Shown here piece by piece: positions 17,177 through 25,434 of a DNA stretch of 64,000 nucleotides. The stretch is from positions 3,472,001-3,536,000 of the forward strand of contig NZ_CP101454.1 in assembly GCF_024362405.1 (NCBI RefSeq), in the 5' to 3' direction. The notes below the pieces were generated by a model, which ran no database searches, was not told where the DNA came from, and worked only from the letters and a program-made list of their open reading frames with translations. The translations under genes were made by a program, and so were the position numbers. Numbering within the stretch: the stretch's first letter is position 1; the number at the start of each line of letters is the position of its first letter. The DNA is from Halorarius litoreus (GTDB lineage: Archaea; Halobacteriota; Halobacteria; Halobacteriales; Haloarculaceae).

Positions 17177-18607
17177 ATGACTCTGGAGTCGGTTCACCAA
17201 CGGAAAGAGAACTTCGTCGGCGGGGAGTGGGTGCCGTCGGCCGACACCATCCCAGTCGAAGACCTCGCGGACGGGGGCGTCTTCGCCGAGGTCGCAGCCG
17301 CCACGCCCGAACAGGCCGAGGCCGCCGTCACCGCCGCACACGACGCGAAGCGGGCGATGCGCGAGACGACCATCGTCCAGCGCGTCGAGTGGCTGAACGC
17401 CATCGCGGACGGCCTCGTGGCCCGAAAGGACGAACTCGCGGGGGTCATCGTCCGCGAGGCGGGCAAGCCCATCTCGAGCGGCCGGGGCGAAGTCGATTCG
17501 GCTGCAGAGCGGTTCCGCCGCGCCGCCGAGGAGGCCCGGAACAACCAGGGCGAGTTCATCGAGGGGACGACTTCGGGCCACGAGGGCTGGCAGGCCATCG
17601 TCAAGCCACAGCCCATCGGCACCGTGCTCTGTGTCACTCCCTACAACTACCCGCTGGCCACGACGGCCCTCCAGGTCGCGCCGGCGCTCGCCGCCGGCAA
17701 CAGTGTCGTCCTGAAGCCCGCGACGAAGACGCCCGTCAGCGGCGCTATCCTCGCGGAGGTCATCGCCGAGGCCGGCCTCCCCGAGGGCGGCTTCAACTTC
17801 GTCTCCGGCGAAGCGAGCGACATCGGTGACGTGCTCGCCGGCGACGACCGAATCAACGCCATCGCCCTCACCGGCTCCTCGGGCGCCGGCAAGCACGTCG
17901 CCCGCGAGTCGGGCATGGTCAACCTCCACATGGAACTTGGTGGAAATGCCCCGGCCATCGTCTTCCCCGACGCCGACCTCGAATCGGCGGCCGCCGACTC
18001 CGCGAAAGGCTCGTTCAAGTACGCCGGGCAGCGGTGTTCGGCCATCTCGCGCGTCCTCGCGCACGACGAGATCCACGACGAACTCGTCGAGCGCATCGAG
18101 GCGCAGATGGACGACTGGCAGCCCGGCGACCTGTTCGACGAGGAGACCGCCATCGGGCCGCTCATCTCCGACGACCAGGCCGACTGGGTCGAGGAGCTCA
18201 TCGACGACGCCGTCGAGAAGGGCGCGACGCTCGTCCGTGGTGGTGAGCGCGACGGCAAGACCATCCAACCCGCCCTGCTCGCCGACGTGCCGCACGATGC
18301 CCGCATCCTCCACGAAGAGCAGTTCGGCCCTGTCGCCGTGGTCGCCCGGTTCTCCGACGAGGACGAGGCGCTCGGCATCGCCAACGGTGGCGACCTCGGC
18401 CTCGACGCCGCCGTCTTCACCGCCGACCACGACCGCGCGATGCGGCTCGCCGACGCCATCGAGGCCGGTGCCGTCCGCATCAACGGTGCCCCGAGCCACG
18501 GCCTCGGCGACATCCCCTTCGGCGGCGTGAAGGACTCCGGTATCGGCCGCGAGGGCATCGGCTACAGTATCGAGGCGTTCACGACCACCAAGAGCATCGT
18601 GCTCTGA
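17177..18607 (+). CDS. Aldehyde dehydrogenase, probable non-phosphorylating GAPDH (GapN-like)
   Basis: A 476-residue NAD(P)-dependent aldehyde dehydrogenase. Catalytic residues are Glu253 (MELGGNAPA) and Cys287 (GQRCSA), with the oxyanion and cofactor motifs PYNYPL and VLKPATKTP, and FGGVKDSGIGREG near the C-terminus. Haloarchaeal proteins of this kind are annotated as GapN-like or lactaldehyde dehydrogenases. The pyruvate kinase gene 49 nt downstream on the same strand, and the gad and kdgK genes nearby, make glyceraldehyde-3-phosphate the likeliest substrate, feeding lower glycolysis. The specificity is inferred from context, not from a diagnostic residue. A TrmB-type element sits at the promoter. 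The start MTLESVHQRKENFVGGEW fits the family and lies about 27 nt after the TATA-like element. Confidence 0.8.
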   Translation: MTLESVHQRKENFVGGEWVPSADTIPVEDLADGGVFAEVAAATPEQAEAAVTAAHDAKRAMRETTIVQRVEWLNAIADGLVARKDELAGVIVREAGKPISSGRGEVDSAAERFRRAAEEARNNQGEFIEGTTSGHEGWQAIVKPQPIGTVLCVTPYNYPLATTALQVAPALAAGNSVVLKPATKTPVSGAILAEVIAEAGLPEGGFNFVSGEASDIGDVLAGDDRINAIALTGSSGAGKHVARESGMVNLHMELGGNAPAIVFPDADLESAAADSAKGSFKYAGQRCSAISRVLAHDEIHDELVERIEAQMDDWQPGDLFDEETAIGPLISDDQADWVEELIDDAVEKGATLVRGGERDGKTIQPALLADVPHDARILHEEQFGPVAVVARFSDEDEALGIANGGDLGLDAAVFTADHDRAMRLADAIEAGAVRINGAPSHGLGDIPFGGVKDSGIGREGIGYSIEAFTTTKSIVL

Positions 18608-18656
18608 GCCGGGTCCACGCCTAAGTGACCCGCCCACCCAGTTCTCTCAAAAATCT

Positions 18657-20405
18657 ATGCGAAACGCGAAAATCGTCTGTACGCTCGGCCCCGCCTCGAA
18701 CGACTCCGAGACCATCTCGGACCTCGTCGAAGCCGGCATGTCCGTCGCCCGCCTCAACGCCAGCCACGGCACCCCCGAGGACCGCGCGACGGTCATCGAC
18801 CGCATCCGCGAGGTCGACGCCACGACGGACCGCACCCTCGCCGTGATGCACGACCTCCCCGGTCCGGAGATTCGAACCGCCCCCCTGGACGACCCCATCT
18901 ACATCGAGACCGGCTCGGAACTCCGGTTCGTCGAGGGGCGAACCGCGACCCCCGAGGAGGTCGGGCTCTCCATGTCGCTCGACGGCGTCTCCGAGGGCGA
19001 CACTGTCCTGCTCGACGACGGTCGCATCGAGACGGTCGTCCTCGGCGTCGACGCCGACGGCGTCCGCGTCCGCGTCGAGGACGGCGGCAAGCTCAGCGGA
19101 CGAAAGGGTGTCAACATCCCTGGGGTCGACCTCGGGCTCGATATCATCACCGACCAGGACGAACGCGAGCTCGACCTCGCTGCGGAAAAGCGGGTCGACT
19201 TCGTCGCCGCGAGTTTCGTCCGCGACGCTGCAGACGTCTACCGCATCAGCGAAGCCCTGGAAGAACGCGGTGCGGATATCCCAGTCATCGCGAAAATCGA
19301 GCGAGCGGACGCCGTCGAAAACCTCGACGGCATCATCGACGCTGCCTTCGGTGTGATGGTCGCTCGCGGCGACCTCGGCGTCGAGTGCCCGCTGGAGGAG
19401 GTCCCGCTGATTCAGAAGCGCATCATTCGTCGCTGCAGGGAAGCGGGCGTCCCGGTCATCACCGCCACGGAGATGCTCGACTCGATGGTCCACGAACGTC
19501 GGCCCACCCGCGCCGAAGCGTCGGACGTGGCGAACGCCGTCCTCGACGGCACGGACGCCGTCATGCTCTCGGCCGAGACCGCAGTGGGTGACTATCCAGT
19601 TCGGGTCGTCGAGACGATGGACCGCATCGTCCGCGACGCCGAGGAGAGCGACGAGTACGACGAGTTGCGCGAACAGCGCGTGCCCACGACCGAGGGGTCG
19701 AAGACCGACGCGCTCGCGCGCTCGGCGCGCTTCCTCGCCCGCGACGTGGACGCCACCGCGGTCGTCGCCGCCTCCGAATCGGGATACACGGTGCTGAAGG
19801 CCGCGAAGTATCGACCGACGGTTCCCATCCTCGCGTCGACGCCACACGACCGCATCCGCCGGAAGCTGGCGCTGTCGAGCGGGGTCGTCCCCAAACACGT
19901 CCCGATGTCGACGGGCGGCGCCGACACCGTCATCAGCAGTTCGGTGCAGGCGGCGCTCGACGCGGGCGTCGCCGAGAGCGGCGACACCGTCGTCGCACTC
20001 GCCGGGATGATGACCGAGCTGGAGGGCGTCGACACCACGAACATGCTGAAGGTGCACGTCGCCGCCGAAATCCTCGCGTCCGGGCGGTCGGTGGTCGAGG
20101 GGTACGCCAGCGGCCCCGTCTATCGCGTCACCTCGGGCGACCTCACGGACGTGCCCGACGGCGCGATTCTCGTGTTGTCCGAGGCGTTCGACGACGAACT
20201 CACGGGCGACCTCGATTCGGTCGCGGGCGTCATCGACGCCGACGCCCGGATGACGAGCTACGCGGCGATGGTCGCACGCGAACTCGGGATTCCGATGGTC
20301 GGCGACGCCGTACTCCCCGAGTCTGTCGATGACGGCGACGAGGTGACGCTCGACGCACAGCGCGGCGTCGTCTACGAGGATACGGTCGGTCGCGGCCGGC
20401 GCTAA
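18657..20405 (+). CDS. pyk: Pyruvate kinase with extra C-terminal mobile domain
   Basis: A 582-residue pyruvate kinase, longer than the usual 470-500. The N-terminus MRNAKIVCTLGPAS and ARLNASHG, the Lys of VIAKIERADAVENLDGI, and the signature region VMVARGDLGVE through ITATEMLDSM are intact. Residues from about 480 (GYASGPVYRV onward) form an added domain like the PEP-utilizing mobile or ECTS domain of Bacillus-type pyruvate kinases. In that domain the TSHA motif reads TSYA, so the phosphorylatable His position is Tyr and the domain probably serves allostery or assembly. No convincing promoter lies in the 49 nt before it, so it is probably co-transcribed with the GapN-like gene. The product converts PEP to pyruvate with ATP formation. 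Confidence 0.95.
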   Translation: MRNAKIVCTLGPASNDSETISDLVEAGMSVARLNASHGTPEDRATVIDRIREVDATTDRTLAVMHDLPGPEIRTAPLDDPIYIETGSELRFVEGRTATPEEVGLSMSLDGVSEGDTVLLDDGRIETVVLGVDADGVRVRVEDGGKLSGRKGVNIPGVDLGLDIITDQDERELDLAAEKRVDFVAASFVRDAADVYRISEALEERGADIPVIAKIERADAVENLDGIIDAAFGVMVARGDLGVECPLEEVPLIQKRIIRRCREAGVPVITATEMLDSMVHERRPTRAEASDVANAVLDGTDAVMLSAETAVGDYPVRVVETMDRIVRDAEESDEYDELREQRVPTTEGSKTDALARSARFLARDVDATAVVAASESGYTVLKAAKYRPTVPILASTPHDRIRRKLALSSGVVPKHVPMSTGGADTVISSSVQAALDAGVAESGDTVVALAGMMTELEGVDTTNMLKVHVAAEILASGRSVVEGYASGPVYRVTSGDLTDVPDGAILVLSEAFDDELTGDLDSVAGVIDADARMTSYAAMVARELGIPMVGDAVLPESVDDGDEVTLDAQRGVVYEDTVGRGRR

Positions 20406-20408
20406 AAA
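20404..20408 (-). terminator. T-run ending the ABC operon
   Basis: Five Ts on the minus strand lie 13 nt beyond the stop of the small membrane protein gene and overlap the pyk stop codon. This is a plausible archaeal U-tract terminator for the leftward ABC operon. Confidence 0.35.
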
Positions 20409-20421
20409 GGAAGACGCGGAC

Positions 20422-20619
20422 TCAGAGCAGCTGTTTCTCGCGTTCGTCGCGTTCCTGCTCTTTCCGGGCCTGCTGCTTCTGCTCTTCGCGACCCCTGAGG
20501 TACTGCCGACCCATCGGGACGAACTTGCGCTTCACGTCCAGCGCGAACGACACGACGCCGTACGCCCAGAAGACGAACAGCAGCGAACCGACCGCGAAGT
20601 ACGTGAGGGGGTCGACCAT
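20422..20619 (-). CDS. Small membrane protein, last gene of sugar ABC operon
   Basis: A 65-residue protein with one predicted membrane segment (about residues 6-28, TYFAVGSLLFVFWAYGVVSF) and a highly charged Gln/Arg/Glu/Lys tail likely to form a helix or short coiled coil. The family is not recognised. It starts 2 nt after the stop of the ABC ATPase, on the same strand, so it is almost certainly translated from the same mRNA. A role as an accessory subunit or small regulator of the transporter is an inference from position only. Confidence 0.65.
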   Translation of the reverse strand: MVDPLTYFAVGSLLFVFWAYGVVSFALDVKRKFVPMGRQYLRGREEQKQQARKEQERDEREKQLL

Positions 20620-20621
20620 GG

Positions 20622-21806
20622 TCAGTCGTCGCTCTCGGCTTCCGTGGTGGTCGCGGCGTCCCCGCCGAGATCGACGATGCCGTGCTGGAGCGCCTGCTCG
20701 GTCTCGGTGTCGAAGAGGTGAATCTTCGAGCGGTCGAGGACGACCTCCATCTCCTGGTCTTCCGAGATGGGTGAGTCCGGCTCGACGCTCATCAGCAGCT
20801 GCCCTGCCGCATTGGGGTCTTCGAGGTCGACTTCGGCGTCTTTGTCCGTCAGCAGGTAGACGAAGATCTCGTCACCCATCGGTTCGAGGACGTCCGTCGT
20901 CACCGGAATCGGCTTCGTCGGGTTCGCCAGTTCGTCGGCCTGCTCCGCAGGGTAGACGTCCTCTGGACGGATGCCGACCGTGACCCGCTGGTCGGGCGTG
21001 ACGCCGAGGCTGGCGGGGTCGAAGTCGATCTCGATCTTGTCGTTGTCCGACGTGAACCCGGTCGCGGTCACGACGCCGGGCACGAAGTTCATCGACGGCG
21101 AGCCGATGAACCCCGCGACGAACAGGTTCGCCGGCTCGTTGTAACAGACGAGCGGCGGGTCGATCTGCTGGAGCTCACCCGAGTCGATGACCGCGATGCG
21201 GTCCGACATCGTCATCGCCTCCGCCTGGTCGTGTGTGACGTAGATGATGGTGGTGTCCAGCTCCTTGTGGAGCCGCTGGAGCTCCGTCCGCATGTGGACG
21301 CGCAGTTTGGCGTCCAGGTTGGCGAGCGGCTCGTCCATGAGGAACACGTCCGGCTCGCGGACGATGGCGCGGGCGATGGCGACGCGCTGGCGCTGCCCAC
21401 CCGACATCTCGTCGGGCATCCGGTCCAGCATGCCTTCGAGCTGGACGACGTCGGATGCCATCTGGACGCGTTTGTCGATCTCGTCCTTCGGCGTGTTCCG
21501 CAGCCGGAGGCCGAACGAGATGTTGTCGTAGACGTCCATGTGTGGGAACAGCGCGATGTTCTGGAACACCATCGAGATGCCCCGGTCCTTCGGCGGGAGG
21601 TTCGTCACCTCCCGGTTGCCGATGTGGACCGACCCCTCGGTGGGGATGGTCAGGCCCGCGATGGTCTCCATCGTCGTCGACTTCCCACACCCCGACGGGC
21701 CGACGAGACAGACGAACTCGCCGTCCTTGATGTCGAGGTTCATGTCGTCGACTGCCGTTACGTCGTCGTACCGCTTTACCACGTTTTTGAGTGTTACTGA
21801 TGCCAT
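20622..21806 (-). CDS. Sugar ABC transporter ATP-binding protein (MalK/UgpC type)
   Basis: A 394-residue ATPase that powers the sugar importer encoded just upstream. Walker A is GPSGCGKST (36-44), the signature MSGGQRQRVAIARA, Walker B VFLMDEPLANLDAKL, and the H-loop YVTHDQAEAM. After the nucleotide-binding domain comes a C-terminal TOBE/OB region (about 240-380) typical of carbohydrate-importer ATPases. A short acidic tail follows (TTTEAESDD). The gene lies 4 nt after the permease gene in the same operon. Such ATPases can serve several importers, so it may not be dedicated to this one. Confidence 0.93.
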   Translation of the reverse strand: MASVTLKNVVKRYDDVTAVDDMNLDIKDGEFVCLVGPSGCGKSTTMETIAGLTIPTEGSVHIGNREVTNLPPKDRGISMVFQNIALFPHMDVYDNISFGLRLRNTPKDEIDKRVQMASDVVQLEGMLDRMPDEMSGGQRQRVAIARAIVREPDVFLMDEPLANLDAKLRVHMRTELQRLHKELDTTIIYVTHDQAEAMTMSDRIAVIDSGELQQIDPPLVCYNEPANLFVAGFIGSPSMNFVPGVVTATGFTSDNDKIEIDFDPASLGVTPDQRVTVGIRPEDVYPAEQADELANPTKPIPVTTDVLEPMGDEIFVYLLTDKDAEVDLEDPNAAGQLLMSVEPDSPISEDQEMEVVLDRSKIHLFDTETEQALQHGIVDLGGDAATTTEAESDD

Positions 21807-21810
21807 GGTG

Positions 21811-22743
21811 TTACTCCTTGAGTGCGCCCGAGGTGAGGCCGCTCACGATCTTCTCCTGGGCGACCACGACGAGGATGGCGACAGGGAGCACCGCGATGAT
21901 GCTGCCCGCGGCCATCATGCCGTAGGTCACCTCGAACTGTCCTGCCTGCTGGAGCTGAAGGATGCCCCGAACGATGGGCGACCACGTGGCCGCCTCGCCG
22001 TTCGTCATCAACGAGGAGAAGAAGTACTCGTTGTAGACGGCGATGAACGTCAGGACGCCTGCCGTGGCGACGCCGGGTGCCGACAGCGGCATGATGACCC
22101 GGAACAGCGCGCCCAGCCGTGTCGTCCCCTCGACGCGGGCAGCGTCCTCCAGCCCGTCTGGAATCTGCCCGTAGAACGTCGTGAGGATGAAGATGGACAA
22201 CGGCAGGAACAGCGCACTGAACGGGAGAATCATCGCGCCCGGCGTGTTGTAGAGTTCGACGAAGCCGAGCCCGGGGATGTTCCCGGTGAACAGCCGGAAC
22301 AGCGGCAGCAGGAACGCCGCCGGCGGGAAGTAGCTCACCGCGAGCACGATGAGCATCAGCGGACGGCGGCCGGGGAACCGAAGCCGACCGAACACGTAGC
22401 CCGCGAGGCTCGCGATGAGCAGCACGAACACGGTCGTGACCGTCGCCAGCAACAGGCTGTTGAACATGAATCTGGCGAACGCCACCGCGTCGAACACGTC
22501 GACGAATGCGCTCGGGTCGAAGCCGTTCGGAACCAGCGCGTACGCCTGGTTCTCCGGCGTGACCGCCAGCACGAGCAGCCAGTAGAACGGGAACAGCGTC
22601 GTCACGAGGAAGAACACCGTGACGACGTAGAACATCGCCCGGTAGACCTTCTCCGGGTTCTGAATGGCACTGCGTGCCCAGCGCTGGAACGGCCCGAGGT
22701 TCTCGCCACCGTCCGACTCCGTGGATGGGGTTTCTGCGGTCAT
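21811..22743 (-). CDS. Sugar ABC transporter permease (MalG type)
   Basis: A 310-residue inner-membrane permease with about six hydrophobic helices. The first (VYRAMFYVVTVFFLVTTLFP) begins near residue 33 after an acidic N-terminus. The cytoplasmic EAA loop, which docks on the ATPase, reads DAARVEGTTRLGALFRVIMP. Substrate is set by the partner binding protein and cannot be read here. The start lies one base after the stop of the other permease gene, and the stop is 4 nt before the ATPase gene, so the operon is tightly packed. Confidence 0.92.
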   Translation of the reverse strand: MTAETPSTESDGGENLGPFQRWARSAIQNPEKVYRAMFYVVTVFFLVTTLFPFYWLLVLAVTPENQAYALVPNGFDPSAFVDVFDAVAFARFMFNSLLLATVTTVFVLLIASLAGYVFGRLRFPGRRPLMLIVLAVSYFPPAAFLLPLFRLFTGNIPGLGFVELYNTPGAMILPFSALFLPLSIFILTTFYGQIPDGLEDAARVEGTTRLGALFRVIMPLSAPGVATAGVLTFIAVYNEYFFSSLMTNGEAATWSPIVRGILQLQQAGQFEVTYGMMAAGSIIAVLPVAILVVVAQEKIVSGLTSGALKE

Positions 22744-22744
22744 A

Positions 22745-23758
22745 TCAGGCCATCTCCTCCCGGGCGAACCCGACGATGTAGACCGAGACCACGATACCGA
22801 TGATGGCCGCGGTGATGAACGCGACGGTCGCGGCGGTGCCGATCAGCCGCGTCCCACCGAAGAACGAGCCGACCACCATACACGACAGCGATGGCACGGT
22901 CGTACACTGTGAGACCGTGTCGATGATGCCGTACACACGCATCGCGTCGATGGTGCGGAACAGCATCGCGACGAGGATGGTCGGCAGGACGATGGGGAAC
23001 GTGATGTAGCGGAACCGCTGCCACGGGCTCGCACCCGCGACCTTCGCCACGTCGTACAGCGAGCGGTCGACCGACTGGAGCCCCGCGAGGATGAGCAGCG
23101 CCATGAACGCGGACGTCTTCCAGATGTCCGCGACGATGACGATGAACGTCGCGTCTTGTGAGTTCGCGAGCGGTGCTGTCGACAGCAGGCCGAGCTGGTT
23201 CAACAGGCCAGGGTTCGCGTCCGTCCCGACGAGCAGCCCGACGTCGGGCTGGAACAGCAGGAAGAACAGCATCCCCTGGACGACGATCGGGATGGCCCAC
23301 GGGATGATGATGGCCACGCGGACCCACCGGCGACCGCGGAAGTCCTGGTTGAGAACGAGCGCCTGCCCGAAGCCGATGAGCGTCTCGAAGAAGACGCTCA
23401 CGATGGTGAAGATGAGGGTCACCGTCAGCGCCGACTTGAACATCGCCTCGACGGTGAGTGCTGTCGGCAGGAACGGCGCTGGCATCAGCGCGTTCCGTTG
23501 GCCCGTCAGGACGGCCACGTAGTTCTCGAAGCCGACGAACGGCCCGACGGACGCGGTGCCCGTGATGGCGTCAGCGAACAACGACAGGCGGAACGTCGAC
23601 AGCAGCGGCCAGAACGCGATGACCGCGAGCAACAGCAGCGGCGGCGTCAAGAGGAAGTAGGCGAACCCCGTGTCACCGAGGTTCTCCATCCACGTGACGA
23701 ACGAGCGATAGGGCCCGCCGCCGCCACCCACCTGGGTTGTCTCTTGTTCGGTTGCCAT
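22745..23758 (-). CDS. Sugar ABC transporter permease (MalF type)
   Basis: A 337-residue permease with six or more membrane helices. The first is near residues 32-52 (FAYFLLTPPLLLLAVIAFWP). The EAA loop reads DVAKVAGASPWQRFRYITFP, the expected contact with the ATPase. A Gly-rich N-terminal tail precedes helix 1. It follows the binding-protein gene by 24 nt and partners the MalG-type permease in a heterodimeric channel. The family assignment (binding-protein-dependent transport inner membrane component) is firm; the sugar is not known. Confidence 0.92.
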   Translation of the reverse strand: MATEQETTQVGGGGGPYRSFVTWMENLGDTGFAYFLLTPPLLLLAVIAFWPLLSTFRLSLFADAITGTASVGPFVGFENYVAVLTGQRNALMPAPFLPTALTVEAMFKSALTVTLIFTIVSVFFETLIGFGQALVLNQDFRGRRWVRVAIIIPWAIPIVVQGMLFFLLFQPDVGLLVGTDANPGLLNQLGLLSTAPLANSQDATFIVIVADIWKTSAFMALLILAGLQSVDRSLYDVAKVAGASPWQRFRYITFPIVLPTILVAMLFRTIDAMRVYGIIDTVSQCTTVPSLSCMVVGSFFGGTRLIGTAATVAFITAAIIGIVVSVYIVGFAREEMA

Positions 23759-23782
23759 GGTAATTGGTAACTAGCGACGCCC

Positions 23783-25297
23783 TTAGTTGTTAGCCCCTTG
23801 CTCTTCGAGCGACTCGAGCGAGTCCGCGAGCGACGACATCGCGTCGCTCGGACTCTTCTCCTGCCGGAGTGACGCATTGATCTCGCTCGAGATCTGCGTG
23901 GACTGCTGGGGCCAGATGGCGGTGACGGGTCGCGGAACCGCATTCTCGGCGGCGAGCTGGATGGTGTCGACGTAGCGGCCGATGATGTCCAGCTCGCGAG
24001 TACTCTCGGTCGCGATGAGGTCCGGAATCGGCGGAATCCAGCCACCGATCTCGAACAGGTCGAGCCGCACCTGGTCGTCGTTGAGTGCCTGGAACACCTG
24101 GAATGCCGCCCGCTTCTTCTCCGGGGCGGAGTTGGGGTTGAGCGTGAGGTGCCAGCCACCGAGTGCCGAGGTGGTGCCACCGATCTCCGGCCCGTACTTC
24201 GACTCTTCGGCCGTGACAGCGTAGGGGACGGGCATCACACCGAGGTCCTCGCCGAACACGTCCTCCGCGCCGTTGATGTTGATGGAGTACGGCCAGTTGC
24301 GGAGCGCGACCGTCCGGCCCTGCGTGAACGGTTCGCGCGACGGCTCTTCGGTGTACTGGACGACGGCGTTCGGCGAGATGTCCGCGTATCCGTCGAGCGC
24401 GGCGGAGTCGCTTTCCCCGTGGATGAACGTCCGCATCATCCGGATGGCGTTGATGACCGGCTCCTCCTCGACCGTGATGGGGCGGTCGCCGATGGGGCCG
24501 AACAGGTTGCTGAACTCGCCGAAGTAGGAGCCACCCCACGACCCCATGAACTCGACGAAGTCACAGCAGGAGAGCCCCTCGTACGCCGAGCCCTGCCAGT
24601 TGAAGCCCTGTTCCATCCCGTCGACCTCCAGGCCGTCGGCGACGACCTGCGAGAACTCCTGCCACGTCATCGGGTTCGTCGCCCACTCCTCGAAGTCGGA
24701 GTCCGAGTAGCCCGCTTCCCGCAGGATGTCCTTGCGGTACTGGATGGTGGGGAAGTCGGCGAACAGCGGGATGCCGAACAGGTCGCCGTCCTGGTTGCTC
24801 GCCGTCGCGAGCATGTTGCTCAGGTAGTTATCCTGTACGTCGCTGATGAAGCTGTCCGGGAACGACTTCGTCAGGTTCTGCAGCTGGTTGCGGGCGATGA
24901 AGGGGATTGTCCAGCCGTTGTCCATCATCATGATGGTCGGCTCGCCCTCTCCCGCACTCAGGAGCTGCTGGAACTGGCTCTGTCGGTTCCCCGTCTCGAA
25001 GGAGCCCGCCAGCCAGTCGATGTTCACCGTGTCCGGCAGTCCGCCGTTCTCCCGGAGCGTCTGGTCGATCTGGTCGCTCGCGCCCTCGAAGTTCGCGTCC
25101 GCCAGAAGCTGGATGGTCACTTCCTCTTCCGGCGGCTCGGTACTGATGGGTGTGTCCGTCGCGTCTCCGCCACCACCGCCGCCACCGATACAGCCGGCGA
25201 CGCCGACCGCGAGGCCCGATGCGCCCGTGGCCTGCACGAACCGGCGGCGAGAGATCGAACTGCCCGAACGAGTTCCTGTCCTGTCACTGTCTGACAT
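23783..25297 (-). CDS. Extracellular sugar-binding lipoprotein of ABC transporter
   Basis: A 504-residue solute-binding protein that should capture an oligosaccharide or sugar outside the cell. The N-terminus has a twin-arginine motif (SISRRRFVQ), a hydrophobic stretch and a lipobox ending AVGVAGC, followed by Gly- and Thr-rich linker, the standard haloarchaeal Tat lipoprotein design. The body resembles the MalE/UgpB class, with TIQLLADANFEG at the start of the mature fold and a tail ending SLESLEEQGANN. The start was placed at MSDSDRTGTRS (25297), about 29 nt after the TATA-like ATTTTATG (25323-25330), rather than at 25324. A perfect palindrome lies just upstream of that TATA. Confidence 0.9.
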   Translation of the reverse strand: MSDSDRTGTRSGSSISRRRFVQATGASGLAVGVAGCIGGGGGGGDATDTPISTEPPEEEVTIQLLADANFEGASDQIDQTLRENGGLPDTVNIDWLAGSFETGNRQSQFQQLLSAGEGEPTIMMMDNGWTIPFIARNQLQNLTKSFPDSFISDVQDNYLSNMLATASNQDGDLFGIPLFADFPTIQYRKDILREAGYSDSDFEEWATNPMTWQEFSQVVADGLEVDGMEQGFNWQGSAYEGLSCCDFVEFMGSWGGSYFGEFSNLFGPIGDRPITVEEEPVINAIRMMRTFIHGESDSAALDGYADISPNAVVQYTEEPSREPFTQGRTVALRNWPYSININGAEDVFGEDLGVMPVPYAVTAEESKYGPEIGGTTSALGGWHLTLNPNSAPEKKRAAFQVFQALNDDQVRLDLFEIGGWIPPIPDLIATESTRELDIIGRYVDTIQLAAENAVPRPVTAIWPQQSTQISSEINASLRQEKSPSDAMSSLADSLESLEEQGANN

Positions 25298-25340
25298 ATT
25301 CCGGCGGGTGATAGCACCCGACACATAAAATAGGTGGCGG

Positions 25341-25362
25341 ATTTACAACAGTCGTTGTAAAT
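25341..25362. promoter_or_regulatory. Palindromic operator at the sugar ABC promoter
   Basis: ATTTACAAC-AGTC-GTTGTAAAT, a perfect inverted repeat with 9-bp arms and a 4-base spacer. It lies 44-65 nt before the binding-protein ATG and about 10 nt upstream of its TATA-like element. It is flanked by a second inverted pair, AGGTGG (25332-25337) and CCACCT (25371-25376). Its sequence differs from the TACT-N7-GAGTA element seen at the other promoters. It is probably the local operator of the transporter. Confidence 0.65.
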
Positions 25363-25371
25363 GATTATAAC

Positions 25372-25383
25372 CACCTAAAGGTG
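25372..25383. repeat. Short palindrome CACCT-AA-AGGTG
   Basis: A perfect 12-bp inverted repeat 9 nt beyond the larger palindrome, between the TrmB-family gene and the ABC operon. It could be a second operator half or the terminator hairpin of the regulator gene. Confidence 0.35.
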
Positions 25384-25434
25384 CCCTACTTAACTGCACC
25401 AGGGAGGTGGAAATATCGCAGGACCGCCCTACTA

